A DNA stretch of 16,194 bases from J061 sp003695725 [NCBI: Candidatus Schekmanbacteria bacterium] (lineage in GTDB: Bacteria > Schekmanbacteria > GWA2-38-11). The stretch lies in NCBI GenBank assembly GCA_003695725.1, contig RFHX01000082.1, forward strand, positions 1 through 16,194, given 5' to 3'. Made by a program: the position numbers and the translations under genes. Under the pieces are notes generated by a model. It saw nothing but the letters and a program-made list of their open reading frames with translations. It was not told the DNA's origin and ran no database searches. How positions within the stretch are numbered: the first letter of the stretch is position 1; every line of letters begins with the position of its first letter. Below are positions 1 to 7,077 of the stretch, in pieces.

Positions 1-105
1 AAATAGATTGATTAACGAAAAAAAATTGTTCTAAATAGGTTGTATCTTTTAAAAAAAACAGATAAGGTAAAGTTCGATATTTTTCTTGCTATCTGCATAC
101 AAAAT

Positions 106-113
106 GGGAGGGG
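106..113 (+). promoter_or_regulatory. Ribosome binding site of hflK
   Basis: A purine-rich GGGAGGGG lies 6 nt before the ATG at 120 and fixes that start. The rest of the 119 nt at the left edge is AT-rich and holds no gene; no convincing promoter could be picked out in it. Confidence 0.75.
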
Positions 114-119
114 CTGTTT

Positions 120-1100
120 ATGGATGACAATTCTTCTGTTGATCTTAAAAATATAAAATTTCCTGATTTCAGAGGTAGTACAATCGCATGGATAGTTTTA
201 GGAGTCTTTCTCATATTTTTTATCTCTTCTTCATTTTTTACGATTGAGCCTGAAGAAGTTGGTGTCATACTTCGTCTTGGTAAATACAACCGAACAGTTG
301 AGCCGGGACTTCGTTTCAAGATTCCTCTTGGCATTGAAACAGTCTATAAAGTTCCAGTTCAAAGACAACTTAAAGAAGAATTTGGATTTCGAACATTGGA
401 AGCAGGTGTCCGCACGAATTATTCAAGTGCTAATTATAAAGATGAATCCCTGATGTTAACAGGAGACCTAAATGCTGCTGTTGTGGAATGGATTGTCCAA
501 TATCGAATAAATGAACCGGAGAAGTTTCTATTTAAGGTGAGAAATGCGCGGCTTACCTTCAGAGATATGAATGAAGCAGTAATGCGTGAAATAATAGGTG
601 ACAGGTCAGTAAGTGAAGTGCTCACAATTGGCAGGCAGGAAATTGCAGATGCAGCTGCACAAAAGCTTCAAGAATTGTGCAATCAATATGAGTTGGGAAT
701 CAAAGTTGATCAAATAGTTCTTCAGGATGTCACACCCCCAGATGAAGTAAAACCGGCATTTAATGAGGTAAATGAGGCACAGCAGGAAAAAGAAAAGCTG
801 ATCAATCAGGCAAGAGCTGAATATAACCGTGTGATTCCTAAGGCAAGGGGACAGGCTGCAAAGCTGATTGAGGAAGCAAAAGGATATGCTCTTGAAAGAA
901 TTAATCAGGCGAAGGGGGACGCTTCACGATTCAACGCTGTTTATAAGGAATACTTGAAAGCGAAGGATGTGACGAGAGAAAGAATATACCTTGAAACAAT
1001 GAATGAGATTATGAATAAAGTAGGACGCAAGCTGATTACTGATGAAAAAGCTTCAGGAATACTTCCTTTATTTGATTTTAGCAAGGAGGTAAAAAAATGA
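120..1100 (+). CDS. hflK: HflK, membrane SPFH-domain modulator of FtsH protease
   Basis: This is the first partner of the HflK/HflC pair, which in known systems forms a large inner-membrane assembly around the protease FtsH and modulates its activity on membrane proteins. The 326-residue protein has a short polar N-terminus, one membrane segment at about residues 21-41, then the SPFH (band 7) domain beginning with the motif EPEEVGVILRLGKY at 43-56. A long charged coiled coil rich in Glu, Ala, Lys and Arg fills roughly residues 215-275. It lacks the long Gly-rich N-terminal extension of E. coli HflK, as many non-enterobacterial versions do. Its end overlaps hflC by 4 nt (ATGA), so the two are almost certainly co-translated. 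Assignment as HflK rather than HflC rests on gene order and the longer N-terminus. Confidence 0.93.
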   Translation: MDDNSSVDLKNIKFPDFRGSTIAWIVLGVFLIFFISSSFFTIEPEEVGVILRLGKYNRTVEPGLRFKIPLGIETVYKVPVQRQLKEEFGFRTLEAGVRTNYSSANYKDESLMLTGDLNAAVVEWIVQYRINEPEKFLFKVRNARLTFRDMNEAVMREIIGDRSVSEVLTIGRQEIADAAAQKLQELCNQYELGIKVDQIVLQDVTPPDEVKPAFNEVNEAQQEKEKLINQARAEYNRVIPKARGQAAKLIEEAKGYALERINQAKGDASRFNAVYKEYLKAKDVTRERIYLETMNEIMNKVGRKLITDEKASGILPLFDFSKEVKK

Positions 1101-2044
1101 AGATTACCAGATTGCTGCCCTTATTAATTATTATCTTTGGATTAATTTTTCTGCTTTTTTCTTCTGCTTTCATTGTGAATGAGGCAGAACAGGTTATCAT
1201 TACCCAATTTGGCAAACCTGTTGGAAGTCCTATTACCGAGCCGGGACTACATTTCAAGATACCTTGGATTCAAAAAACAAACTATTTTGATAAAAGGTTT
1301 TTAGAATGGGATGGATCCCCCAATCAAGTACCGACAAAAGATAAGCGGTTTATTTGGGTTGACAGCTACGCCCGATGGAGAATAGCAGATCCTTTGCTTT
1401 TTTTCCAGAGAGTGCGAGATGAAAGAGGCGCTCAGTCTCGCTTAGATGACATTATTGACGGAGGAATCAGGAATGCTATAGCCAATAGTGATCTTGTTGA
1501 GGTTATCCGCTCATCTAATAGGGTGCCAGCAGTGCAGGAAGACCTTACAGAAGGTGAAGAAGCTGAGGCTTTCCAAAAAATTGAATATGGACAGGAAAAG
1601 TTAACTCGGTCGATTATTGCAGATGCCGCTCCCCGTTTGGCAGAATTAGGCATTGAACTTCTTGATGTGAGATTCAAAAGGATTAATTATGTTGAAGAAG
1701 TAAGAAAAAAGATATTTGAGAGAATGATTTCAGAAAGAAAAAGAATTGCAGAAAAATTTCGTTCAGAAGGTCAGGGGGAAGCAAGCAAAATTTTAGGAGA
1801 TAAGGAACGAGAGCTTAAAAGGATTCAATCTGAAGCATATCGCAAGGCGCAGGAAATAAAAGGGAAAGCAGATGCAGAAGCCGCCGCAATATATGCAAAA
1901 GTTTACAATCAAAGTGCAGATTCTCGAGAATTTTACAGATTTATCAAGACAATGGAAACCTATAAGACTACTCTTTCTGACAAGGATTTTCTGCTTCTAT
2001 CAACGGAAAGTGACTTTTTCAGATATCTGAAAAGGAAAAAGTAG
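1097..2044 (+). CDS. hflC: HflC, membrane SPFH-domain modulator of FtsH protease
   Basis: This is the second partner of the HflK/HflC complex, an inner-membrane SPFH protein acting with FtsH. The 315-residue protein has a membrane segment at about residues 5-26, followed by the typical HflC start of the SPFH domain (FIVNEAEQVIITQFGKPVG, 25-43). A Glu/Lys/Arg-rich helical region at about 210-265 contains the RKRIAEKFRSEGQGEA stretch characteristic of HflC. A strong AAGGAGGT at 1082-1089 precedes the ATG, and the start lies inside the last codons of hflK. Length and layout match the family. No terminator with a T-run was seen after the stop; the next structured element is the hairpin at 2077-2114. 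Confidence 0.94.
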   Translation: MKITRLLPLLIIIFGLIFLLFSSAFIVNEAEQVIITQFGKPVGSPITEPGLHFKIPWIQKTNYFDKRFLEWDGSPNQVPTKDKRFIWVDSYARWRIADPLLFFQRVRDERGAQSRLDDIIDGGIRNAIANSDLVEVIRSSNRVPAVQEDLTEGEEAEAFQKIEYGQEKLTRSIIADAAPRLAELGIELLDVRFKRINYVEEVRKKIFERMISERKRIAEKFRSEGQGEASKILGDKERELKRIQSEAYRKAQEIKGKADAEAAAIYAKVYNQSADSREFYRFIKTMETYKTTLSDKDFLLLSTESDFFRYLKRKK

Positions 2045-2076
2045 AATATCAACTATATTTGATAAATAAATTCAAT

Positions 2077-2114
2077 TTCTCTCACGAAGGTCATAGTCCG
2101 CCTTGAAGAGAGAA
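2077..2114. other. Imperfect hairpin in the hflC-tRNA spacer
   Basis: TTCTCTC (2077-2083) pairs with GAGAGAA (2108-2114). Inside it AAGG (2087-2090) pairs with CCTT (2101-2104), leaving a 3-by-3 internal loop and a 10-nt terminal loop. There is no T-run after it on the plus strand and only an AT-rich tail on the minus strand, so it is not a textbook terminator. A second small inverted repeat, CATCC-N6-GGATG, lies at 2146-2161. They could mark the 3' ends of hflC and the tRNA transcript, or be a processing site. Function unknown. Confidence 0.4.
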
Positions 2115-2193
2115 TCCTGCTTCTTGATGCTTATTTGTGTAGAGCATCCGGGCTAGGATGAATGATGAGAAGTTAGAGTTGACAAATGAGAAG

Positions 2194-2266
2194 AGCCGGC
2201 GAGCGGACTTGAACCGCTGACCTGCTGATTACGAATCAGCTGCTCTACCAGCTGAGCTACGCCGGC
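2194..2266 (-). tRNA. tRNA-Thr (anticodon CGT)
   Basis: Read on the minus strand this folds as a complete 73-nt cloverleaf. The 7-bp acceptor stem is GCCGGCG/CGCCGGC, the D stem GCTC/GAGC, the anticodon stem GCTGA/TCAGC with loop TTCGTAA, and the T stem AGCGG/CCGCT with loop TTCAAGT. The anticodon is CGT, which reads the Thr codon ACG. The discriminator base is T, and the 3' CCA is not encoded, so CCA must be added by nucleotidyltransferase. All stems pair perfectly, so the gene looks functional. Confidence 0.96.
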
Positions 2267-2277
2267 AATGAATGAGA

Positions 2278-2307
2278 ATTATTAGCACTGCTTGGCTTTG
2301 CTGTCAA
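2278..2307 (-). promoter_or_regulatory. Probable sigma-70 promoter of the tRNA-Thr gene
   Basis: On the minus strand a perfect -35 box TTGACA (2307-2302) is followed after 18 nt by AATAAT (2283-2278), 5 of 6 matches to the -10 consensus. Transcription would start near 2271, a few bases before the mature tRNA 5' end at 2266. The position right before a tRNA supports the call. Confidence 0.65.
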
Positions 2308-2491
2308 TTATATAAGTTGGTTTTTATGAGATTATACTTCATTCAGCCAAAATTCAAATGTCCTAAAATCTTGAAAATCATCCATTGAGAAAAAGTATTC
2401 ATCTACTTTGTTTCTCTTTTCTTTTTGCTCTAAGAATTTTTAAGATAACTATATATGGAAAAATTTGATATCTTCTGCTATCTAATAGCTT

Positions 2492-3079
2492 ATGAAGATT
2501 GACTTCGAATTCATTAGCTCAATTCTCAAAGAAAGAAAGAGAGTTTCATTTGAAGACTCTTCTTTGATTCAAGCGGCTGTCCTATTGCCTGTATTTATTA
2601 AAAAAGAGACGCCTAATATACTGTTTACAAAAAGAACTGATAAAGTTGAGCATCATAAAGGAGAAATATCTTTTCCCGGGGGAATGAAAAGTGATGAAGA
2701 TAAAGATTTGATAGAAACTGCATTAAGAGAAACTTCAGAAGAGATTGGAGTCGAAGCAGAAAAAATCAAAATACTTGGGTCTCTCGATGATATGCCCACT
2801 GTAACGGGTTTCAAGATTACTCCTTTTGTTGGAGTCCTTTCCCTTCCTTTGAAAATGAAAATAAATGAGGAAGAAATCGAACGGATAATAGAGGTTCCTC
2901 TTCCTTTGCTTATGCAAGATGCGATGTGGTCTGAAACATTGAGAGAATACAGAGGCGATATGCTCAAAACCTATTTTTTTAATTATAACGGAGATATTAT
3001 TTGGGGTGCAACGGCAGGCATATTAAAGAACTTCATAGATATTCTTAAAGAACATTCTTCGCGGATTGAAAGAGAATAA
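2492..3079 (+). CDS. Nudix hydrolase, CoA pyrophosphatase type
   Basis: This 195-residue Nudix hydrolase probably splits CoA or acyl-CoA into 4'-phosphopantetheine (or its acyl form) and 3',5'-ADP, as characterised NudL/PCD1-type enzymes do. The motif specific to that subgroup is present at about 45-63 (LFTKR, then HHKGEISFPGG). The Nudix box follows at 63-86 and includes ALRETSEEIGV with the metal-binding RExxEE. The box has two extra residues between its first Glu and the Arg, as is usual in the CoA-specific subgroup. An in-frame stop shortly before the ATG makes 2492 the first available start. No Shine-Dalgarno sequence is visible, so the message may be leaderless or weakly translated. The stop overlaps the ychF start by one base. 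Family certain; substrate inferred from motif. Confidence 0.88.
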   Translation: MKIDFEFISSILKERKRVSFEDSSLIQAAVLLPVFIKKETPNILFTKRTDKVEHHKGEISFPGGMKSDEDKDLIETALRETSEEIGVEAEKIKILGSLDDMPTVTGFKITPFVGVLSLPLKMKINEEEIERIIEVPLPLLMQDAMWSETLREYRGDMLKTYFFNYNGDIIWGATAGILKNFIDILKEHSSRIERE

Positions 3080-4161
3080 TGGGTTTTAATTGCGGAATTG
3101 TTGGGCTTCCTAATGCGGGTAAATCTACTATCTTCAACGCCTTGACAAAGGCAGGTGCGCAGACGGCAAGCTATCCTTTTTGCACGATTGAACCAAATAC
3201 AGGCATTGCAAAGGTGCCAGATGAGCGGCTTGATAAAATTGCAGAAATTGTAAAACCTGACAAGGTAGTGCCTGCCACTTTACAATTTACAGATATTGCA
3301 GGACTTGTAAAAGGTGCAAGCAAAGGAGAGGGGCTTGGCAATCAGTTTCTTTCTCATATTAGGAATGTTGATGCAGTTATGCATATTCTTAGAGCATTTA
3401 ATGATGAGAATATCACTCATTCCTATAACGAGATAAATCCACTGAAAGATGCAGAAATAGTAAATACAGAGCTCTTGCTTGCAGACCTTCAAACAGTTGA
3501 AAAACGCCTTGATAAAGCTAAAACATCGGCAAAATCAGGGGATAAGAGATTGCGACAACTTGTGGAAGACCTTGAAAAAATAAAGATGGAAATTGAAAGA
3601 GGAGTGTCTGCACGAAATATTCCTGAAGTATCTAAAATTCCCGACCTTTTCCTTTTGACGAGAAAACCGGTGCTATATGTGATCAATATTGATGAAACAG
3701 ATACAGAAAGAAATAAAAATCTCGAAAATCTTATTTCGGAAATCCAGTTAAAAGAGAAATCCCAGGCAATAACAATCTGTGGCAAATTGGAAGAAGAAGC
3801 GTTAGAGCTTGAGGAAGATGAAAGAAAGGAGTTTTTAAAGGAAATGGGAATAAATGAATCTGCCTTGGAGAAAATTATAAAAAGCGGTTATTCTCTGCTT
3901 GATTTGATAACTTTTTTTACAACAAGAAGCAAAGAAGTGCGGGCATGGACTATAAAAAGAGGCGCTACTGCCTATGATGCGGCAGGGAAGATCCATACCG
4001 ATTTTCAAAGAGGTTTTATTAAGGCAGAAATTTATCCCTATGAAGACCTCATCAAATTGGGCAGTGAACATCTTGTTAGGGAAAAAGGATTGATGAAGCT
4101 TGAGGGCAAAGAATATGTTGTGAAAGACGGCGACATCATTCATTTTAAATTCAATGTATAA
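3079..4161 (+). CDS. ychF: YchF/OLA1-type P-loop ATPase
   Basis: This is a ribosome-associated NTPase of the OBG-like family, which prefers ATP to GTP and is linked to translation and stress response. The 360-residue protein shows the P loop GLPNAGKST at 9-17 and a switch region DIAGLVKGASKGEGLGNQFL at 72-91. A helical coiled-coil insertion lies at about 130-170, and the NxxE motif (VINIDE) replaces the usual NKxD, a hallmark of YchF. The C-terminal TGS domain runs from about 278 and carries RGATAYDAAGKIHTDFQRGF. Length is standard. Its ATG shares one base with the stop of the Nudix gene, so the two are likely translationally coupled. Confidence 0.97.
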   Translation: MGFNCGIVGLPNAGKSTIFNALTKAGAQTASYPFCTIEPNTGIAKVPDERLDKIAEIVKPDKVVPATLQFTDIAGLVKGASKGEGLGNQFLSHIRNVDAVMHILRAFNDENITHSYNEINPLKDAEIVNTELLLADLQTVEKRLDKAKTSAKSGDKRLRQLVEDLEKIKMEIERGVSARNIPEVSKIPDLFLLTRKPVLYVINIDETDTERNKNLENLISEIQLKEKSQAITICGKLEEEALELEEDERKEFLKEMGINESALEKIIKSGYSLLDLITFFTTRSKEVRAWTIKRGATAYDAAGKIHTDFQRGFIKAEIYPYEDLIKLGSEHLVREKGLMKLEGKEYVVKDGDIIHFKFNV

Positions 4162-4176
4162 AAGGATTCAGAATAG

Positions 4177-4530
4177 ATGAAGGATGATGAAATAATTGAA
4201 AAAATATGCAAACCCTTTTGTTCCTTTTACAAGGAAGGAAAAGAGGAGATGCTCTGCAAAGGGGCTGAAATTTTAAAAGAAATTTTAAGTAAATTGCCTC
4301 AAAAGCGCTTTCACAACTATTTTAAAGGTGATGTATTATGTCCAAAAATTATTTATCAAAATGGTGAAATGCTGGAAAGAATATGCCGTCAATGTAATTT
4401 TTATATAAGCGGATGTGATTTTACAGACCCTGACTTCAAAGGTTATTCTCCTCCCTGCGGAGGATATATTGCTATAGTTTGCTTGATTAGGGAAGAGAAA
4501 ATTTTTCTCAGGGAATTGCTTAATCCATAA
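4177..4530 (+). CDS. Cys-rich small protein of unknown function
   Basis: I do not recognise this 117-residue soluble protein with certainty. It contains nine cysteines (11, 15, 27, 55, 70, 73, 80, 94, 102) arranged as C-x3-C-x11-C and later C-x2-C-x6-C-x13-C. The second group ends in the segment GYSPPCGGY (89-97). This spacing suggests an Fe-S cluster or structural zinc site rather than disulfides, because there is no signal peptide. It starts 15 nt after ychF with AAAGGA upstream, so it probably belongs to the same transcript, and it ends just before the convergent hydrolase gene. The coding call is firm from the intact frame, spacing and clustered cysteines. Role unknown. Confidence 0.82.
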   Translation: MKDDEIIEKICKPFCSFYKEGKEEMLCKGAEILKEILSKLPQKRFHNYFKGDVLCPKIIYQNGEMLERICRQCNFYISGCDFTDPDFKGYSPPCGGYIAIVCLIREEKIFLRELLNP

Positions 4531-4561
4531 TCAGAGTAATAAAGATAAGATGTCTTACTGC

Positions 4562-5188
4562 TTATGGCAATGCCTCAAATTCTGCCAGAGTTTTGCAATT
4601 TAGAGCAGGATTACTCTTTTTTTCCTTTTCGATTGTTGAAGATTCACCTCCATAATCGTGACCGGGATAAACTTCAATATTGTCAGGCAGTGTTTTAATC
4701 TTTTTTTCAAGACTTTCATAAAGCTGCTTCGAATTGCCCCCAGAAAGGTCTGTTCTTCCACAATCGCCTACGAAAAGAGTATCACCAGTTATAAGTTTTT
4801 CGTTATTTATAAGAAGACATATACCGCCGGGAGTATGTCCCGGTGTGTGGATGATTCTTACGATTACAGTGCCAAGGCGCATATGGTCACCTTCTTCAAC
4901 TTCAATATCAACAGGTATGTTCTTATTTTTCAATACATTGCTTTCAAGCCGATGGACAACAGTTTTTGCATTTGTTTGAGCTTTTAATTCTCTAATTCCT
5001 CCTATATGGTCAAAATGAGTGTGCGTTGCATAGATATATTCAAGTTTAAAATTGTTGTCTTTTAAAATATTTATCACTTTAGTAATGTCGGAAGGAGGGT
5101 CCACTACTGCGCTCATTCTTGTGTCTTTACATCCGAAAATGTATGTAAAATTTCCCATTGTCCCTGTATGTATCTGTTTGAAAAACAT
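4562..5188 (-). CDS. Metallo-beta-lactamase-fold hydrolase, glyoxalase II-like
   Basis: This is a 208-residue MBL-fold hydrolase of the hydroxyacylglutathione hydrolase (GloB/YcbL) group, probably cleaving a thioester or related thiol adduct. The metal ligands are all visible: THTHFDH (His56, His58, Asp60, His61), His118 in HTPGHTPGG, Asp136 in GDTLFVGDCGRTDL and His177 in YPGHDYG. The protein ends shortly after NPALNCKTLAEFEAL and lacks the C-terminal substrate-binding domain of full-length glyoxalase II. That matches the short YcbL-like or persulfide dioxygenase-like forms; without that domain the substrate cannot be named. Its ATG lies 3 nt beyond the rnhA stop, with AGGAG sitting at the end of rnhA, so the two are co-translated. 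Confidence 0.92.
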   Translation of the reverse strand: MFFKQIHTGTMGNFTYIFGCKDTRMSAVVDPPSDITKVINILKDNNFKLEYIYATHTHFDHIGGIRELKAQTNAKTVVHRLESNVLKNKNIPVDIEVEEGDHMRLGTVIVRIIHTPGHTPGGICLLINNEKLITGDTLFVGDCGRTDLSGGNSKQLYESLEKKIKTLPDNIEVYPGHDYGGESSTIEKEKKSNPALNCKTLAEFEALP

Positions 5189-5191
5189 TCC

Positions 5192-5638
5192 TTATCTCCT
5201 TTGACATTGCAGTTTTTTTATAAAATTTCTTGCCATTCGGTCACATTCTTCATTTTCTTTATGTCCGCTATGCCCTTTAAGCCAGTGCCATTTGATACGA
5301 TGAGGTTTTGAGATTTCAAGCAATTCTTTCCACAAGTCCTTATTTTTTACCTCCTTTTTCTGGGCATTTTTCCAGCCGTTCTTTAACCATCCATTAATCC
5401 ATTTTGTTATCCCCAACACAAGATATTGGGAATCGGTAAATATTTCTAATTCTGAAGGTGCGGGGATTTCCTTAATTGCTTTTATAGCCGCTGTTAGTTC
5501 CATTCGGTTGTTTGTAGTTTCCATTTTGCCGCCAGAAATTTTTTTAATTTTTTCCCCATCTTCAATTATAATTCCGTATCCGCCAATGCCCGGATTTCCA
5601 CTGCATGCTCCATCGCAATAAATTCTATATTTTTTCAT
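5192..5638 (-). CDS. rnhA: Ribonuclease HI
   Basis: The enzyme cleaves the RNA strand of RNA-DNA hybrids, removing R-loops and helping clear primers in the cytoplasm. The 148-residue protein has the full catalytic set: Asp9 in YCDGACSGNPG, Glu47 in RMELTAAIKA, Asp69 in FTDSQYL and Asp133 in NEECDRMA. The flexible-loop His123 lies in WLKGHSGH. The basic protrusion (WINGWLKNGWKNAQKKEVKN, 80-99) is present, as in E. coli RNase HI. Length is typical. It is the first gene of a two-gene minus-strand operon with the MBL hydrolase and is divergent from the flavin oxidoreductase. Confidence 0.97.
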   Translation of the reverse strand: MKKYRIYCDGACSGNPGIGGYGIIIEDGEKIKKISGGKMETTNNRMELTAAIKAIKEIPAPSELEIFTDSQYLVLGITKWINGWLKNGWKNAQKKEVKNKDLWKELLEISKPHRIKWHWLKGHSGHKENEECDRMARNFIKKLQCQRR

Positions 5639-5675
5639 AATTGATTATCCATTTTATTTTTTAGTATATTTTAAA

Positions 5676-5704
5676 TTGCTTTGGAAAGTTTCTTTTAATA
5701 CTTT
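5676..5704 (+). promoter_or_regulatory. Possible promoter of the flavin oxidoreductase gene
   Basis: In the 96-nt divergent spacer, TTGCTT (5676-5681) and TACTTT (5699-5704) are 17 nt apart, 31 nt before the start codon. A second candidate pair, TTGATT (5641-5646) and TATATT (5665-5670) with an 18-nt spacer, lies upstream. On the other strand TATACT is a plausible -10 for rnhA. The spacer is so AT-rich that such matches can arise by chance. Confidence 0.35.
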
Positions 5705-5734
5705 TTTGAAAATAATGAATAGGAGTTTTAAGAT

Positions 5735-6829
5735 ATGTCTCAACTTTTTTCAAAGTGTAATATTGCAAATCTTGAAGTAAAAAACAGATTCGTTCGTTCA
5801 GCAACAGAAGAATACATTGCGTCTGAAGATGGAAGTGTGTCTCAAGATAAGATGTCTATATTTGAGAAACTGGCGGCTGGCGGAAGCGGTTTGATTATTC
5901 TGGGGCACTCTTTTATTGATATGCAGGGCAGATGCCATATCCGCCAGAAAGGTATTCATGATGACAGAATGATTGAAAGTTTTATCCGTATTAAAGAAAA
6001 AATAAAGGCAGTTGATTCAAATATCAACATTGCAGTCCAAATTAATCATGGAGGAAGACAATCTGATCCTTCAATTACATCCCCCATAGCACCTTCGGCA
6101 ATCAGGCCTCGTGGTATGCGGGTAAAACCGAGGGAAATGACAAAGGAGGAAATAAAAGATGTTATAAGGAAATTCGCTGATGCCGCTGTAAGGGCAGAAG
6201 AAGCAGGAGTTGACGCTGTGCAAATCCATTCGGCTCATGGATATTTGTTGAGTCAGTTTTTATCTCCTTATACGAATAGAAGGAATGATGAATGGGGTGG
6301 AGATAGAAAAGGAAGACTCAGGATCGTAAAAGAAATCATAGAAAAGATTAAGGAAAAGGTATCGGCTGGATTTCCTCTGTTTATAAAAATCAATATTGCA
6401 GATTTTGTAGAGGGAGGCCTTACGCCTGAGGAAGGAATAGAAAATGCCATTGAAATTGGAGAGGAGGGTATAGCTGCGATTGAACCAAGCTGTGCAATTG
6501 CAGAAACAAAAACACAGTTAGGTGCGGCAAGACCGGGTATTATTAAAGAAGAGATGGAAGCATATTTTTCAGACTTTGCGAAAAAGATTAAAAAAAATTC
6601 ATCTGCAAAAGTTTTTCTTGTAGGGGGAGTGCGTTCAAGAAAAATAATGGAAAAAACAATTGATGATGGGATAGCTGATTTGATTTCTATGAGCCGCCCT
6701 TTGATCAGAGAACCGGATTTGCCGTTGAAGATTTACAATGGGAAAGAGAAAGCGGACTGCATATCCTGTAATCGGTGTTTTCATCCAGAAGAAGGCGAAG
6801 TGAGATGCAGGGTAATTGAGAATAATTGA
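5735..6829 (+). CDS. Old Yellow Enzyme-family flavin oxidoreductase with a C-terminal Fe-S site
   Basis: This 364-residue FMN TIM-barrel enzyme of the NADH:flavin oxidoreductase family resembles the N-terminal part of 2,4-dienoyl-CoA reductase, BaiH and trimethylamine dehydrogenase. Family motifs are QINHGGRQ (102-109), HSAHGYLLSQFLSP (165-178, with the active-site histidines), NRRNDEWGG (181-189) and SMSRPLIREPDLP (318-330). The tail has Cys342, Cys345, Cys348 and Cys358. This C-x2-C-x2-C pattern plus a fourth Cys resembles the 4Fe-4S site of trimethylamine dehydrogenase. The protein stops there and lacks the FAD/NAD domains of the larger relatives, so electrons must come from a separate partner. 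It likely reduces an activated C=C bond. AGGAG precedes the ATG. A 59-residue zinc-knuckle gene follows. Confidence 0.9.
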   Translation: MSQLFSKCNIANLEVKNRFVRSATEEYIASEDGSVSQDKMSIFEKLAAGGSGLIILGHSFIDMQGRCHIRQKGIHDDRMIESFIRIKEKIKAVDSNINIAVQINHGGRQSDPSITSPIAPSAIRPRGMRVKPREMTKEEIKDVIRKFADAAVRAEEAGVDAVQIHSAHGYLLSQFLSPYTNRRNDEWGGDRKGRLRIVKEIIEKIKEKVSAGFPLFIKINIADFVEGGLTPEEGIENAIEIGEEGIAAIEPSCAIAETKTQLGAARPGIIKEEMEAYFSDFAKKIKKNSSAKVFLVGGVRSRKIMEKTIDDGIADLISMSRPLIREPDLPLKIYNGKEKADCISCNRCFHPEEGEVRCRVIENN

Positions 6830-6847
6830 CTTCGTAAGGAAATATTT

Positions 6848-7027
6848 ATGGAAAAAGAAAGAAAAAAGATAAAATGCCCAAATTGTGATGGCAGAGGCTA
6901 CCTTGAGAAGGTATCTGAAGTATCTTCTGAATCATGGTCAGAAACTGACAGAGAAAGCGTGCCTATGGAAAGGGAAATATGTGATAAATGTGATGGCACC
7001 GGATTCATTGGTGAAGATGAAATTTAA
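6848..7027 (+). CDS. Small two-zinc-knuckle protein (DnaJ-like CxxCxGxG motifs)
   Basis: This 59-residue frame (ATG at 6848, TAA at 7025-7027) has two CxxCxGxG motifs, CPNCDGRGY (10-18) and CDKCDGTGF (47-55). They are separated by about 28 polar, Ser/Glu-rich residues. Two such motifs are the unit that holds one zinc ion in the DnaJ cysteine-rich domain and in several stand-alone metal-binding proteins. AAGGA (6836-6840) lies 7 nt before the start, and the gene begins 18 nt after the flavin oxidoreductase, so both are likely on one transcript. There are no J-domain residues. It may be a zinc-ribbon adaptor or chaperone-like accessory of the upstream enzyme; that role is inference. It is easily missed because of its size. 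Confidence 0.83.
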   Translation: MEKERKKIKCPNCDGRGYLEKVSEVSSESWSETDRESVPMEREICDKCDGTGFIGEDEI

Positions 7028-7077
7028 TTTTTCTTTTTTTCCGTAAAATTTGAGACAAATAGGGGCATATGCGATAA

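Noticed and set aside
2146-2161. CATCC-N6-GGATG repeat as the tRNA terminator
   Set aside because: The stem is only 5 bp and no T-run follows on either strand.
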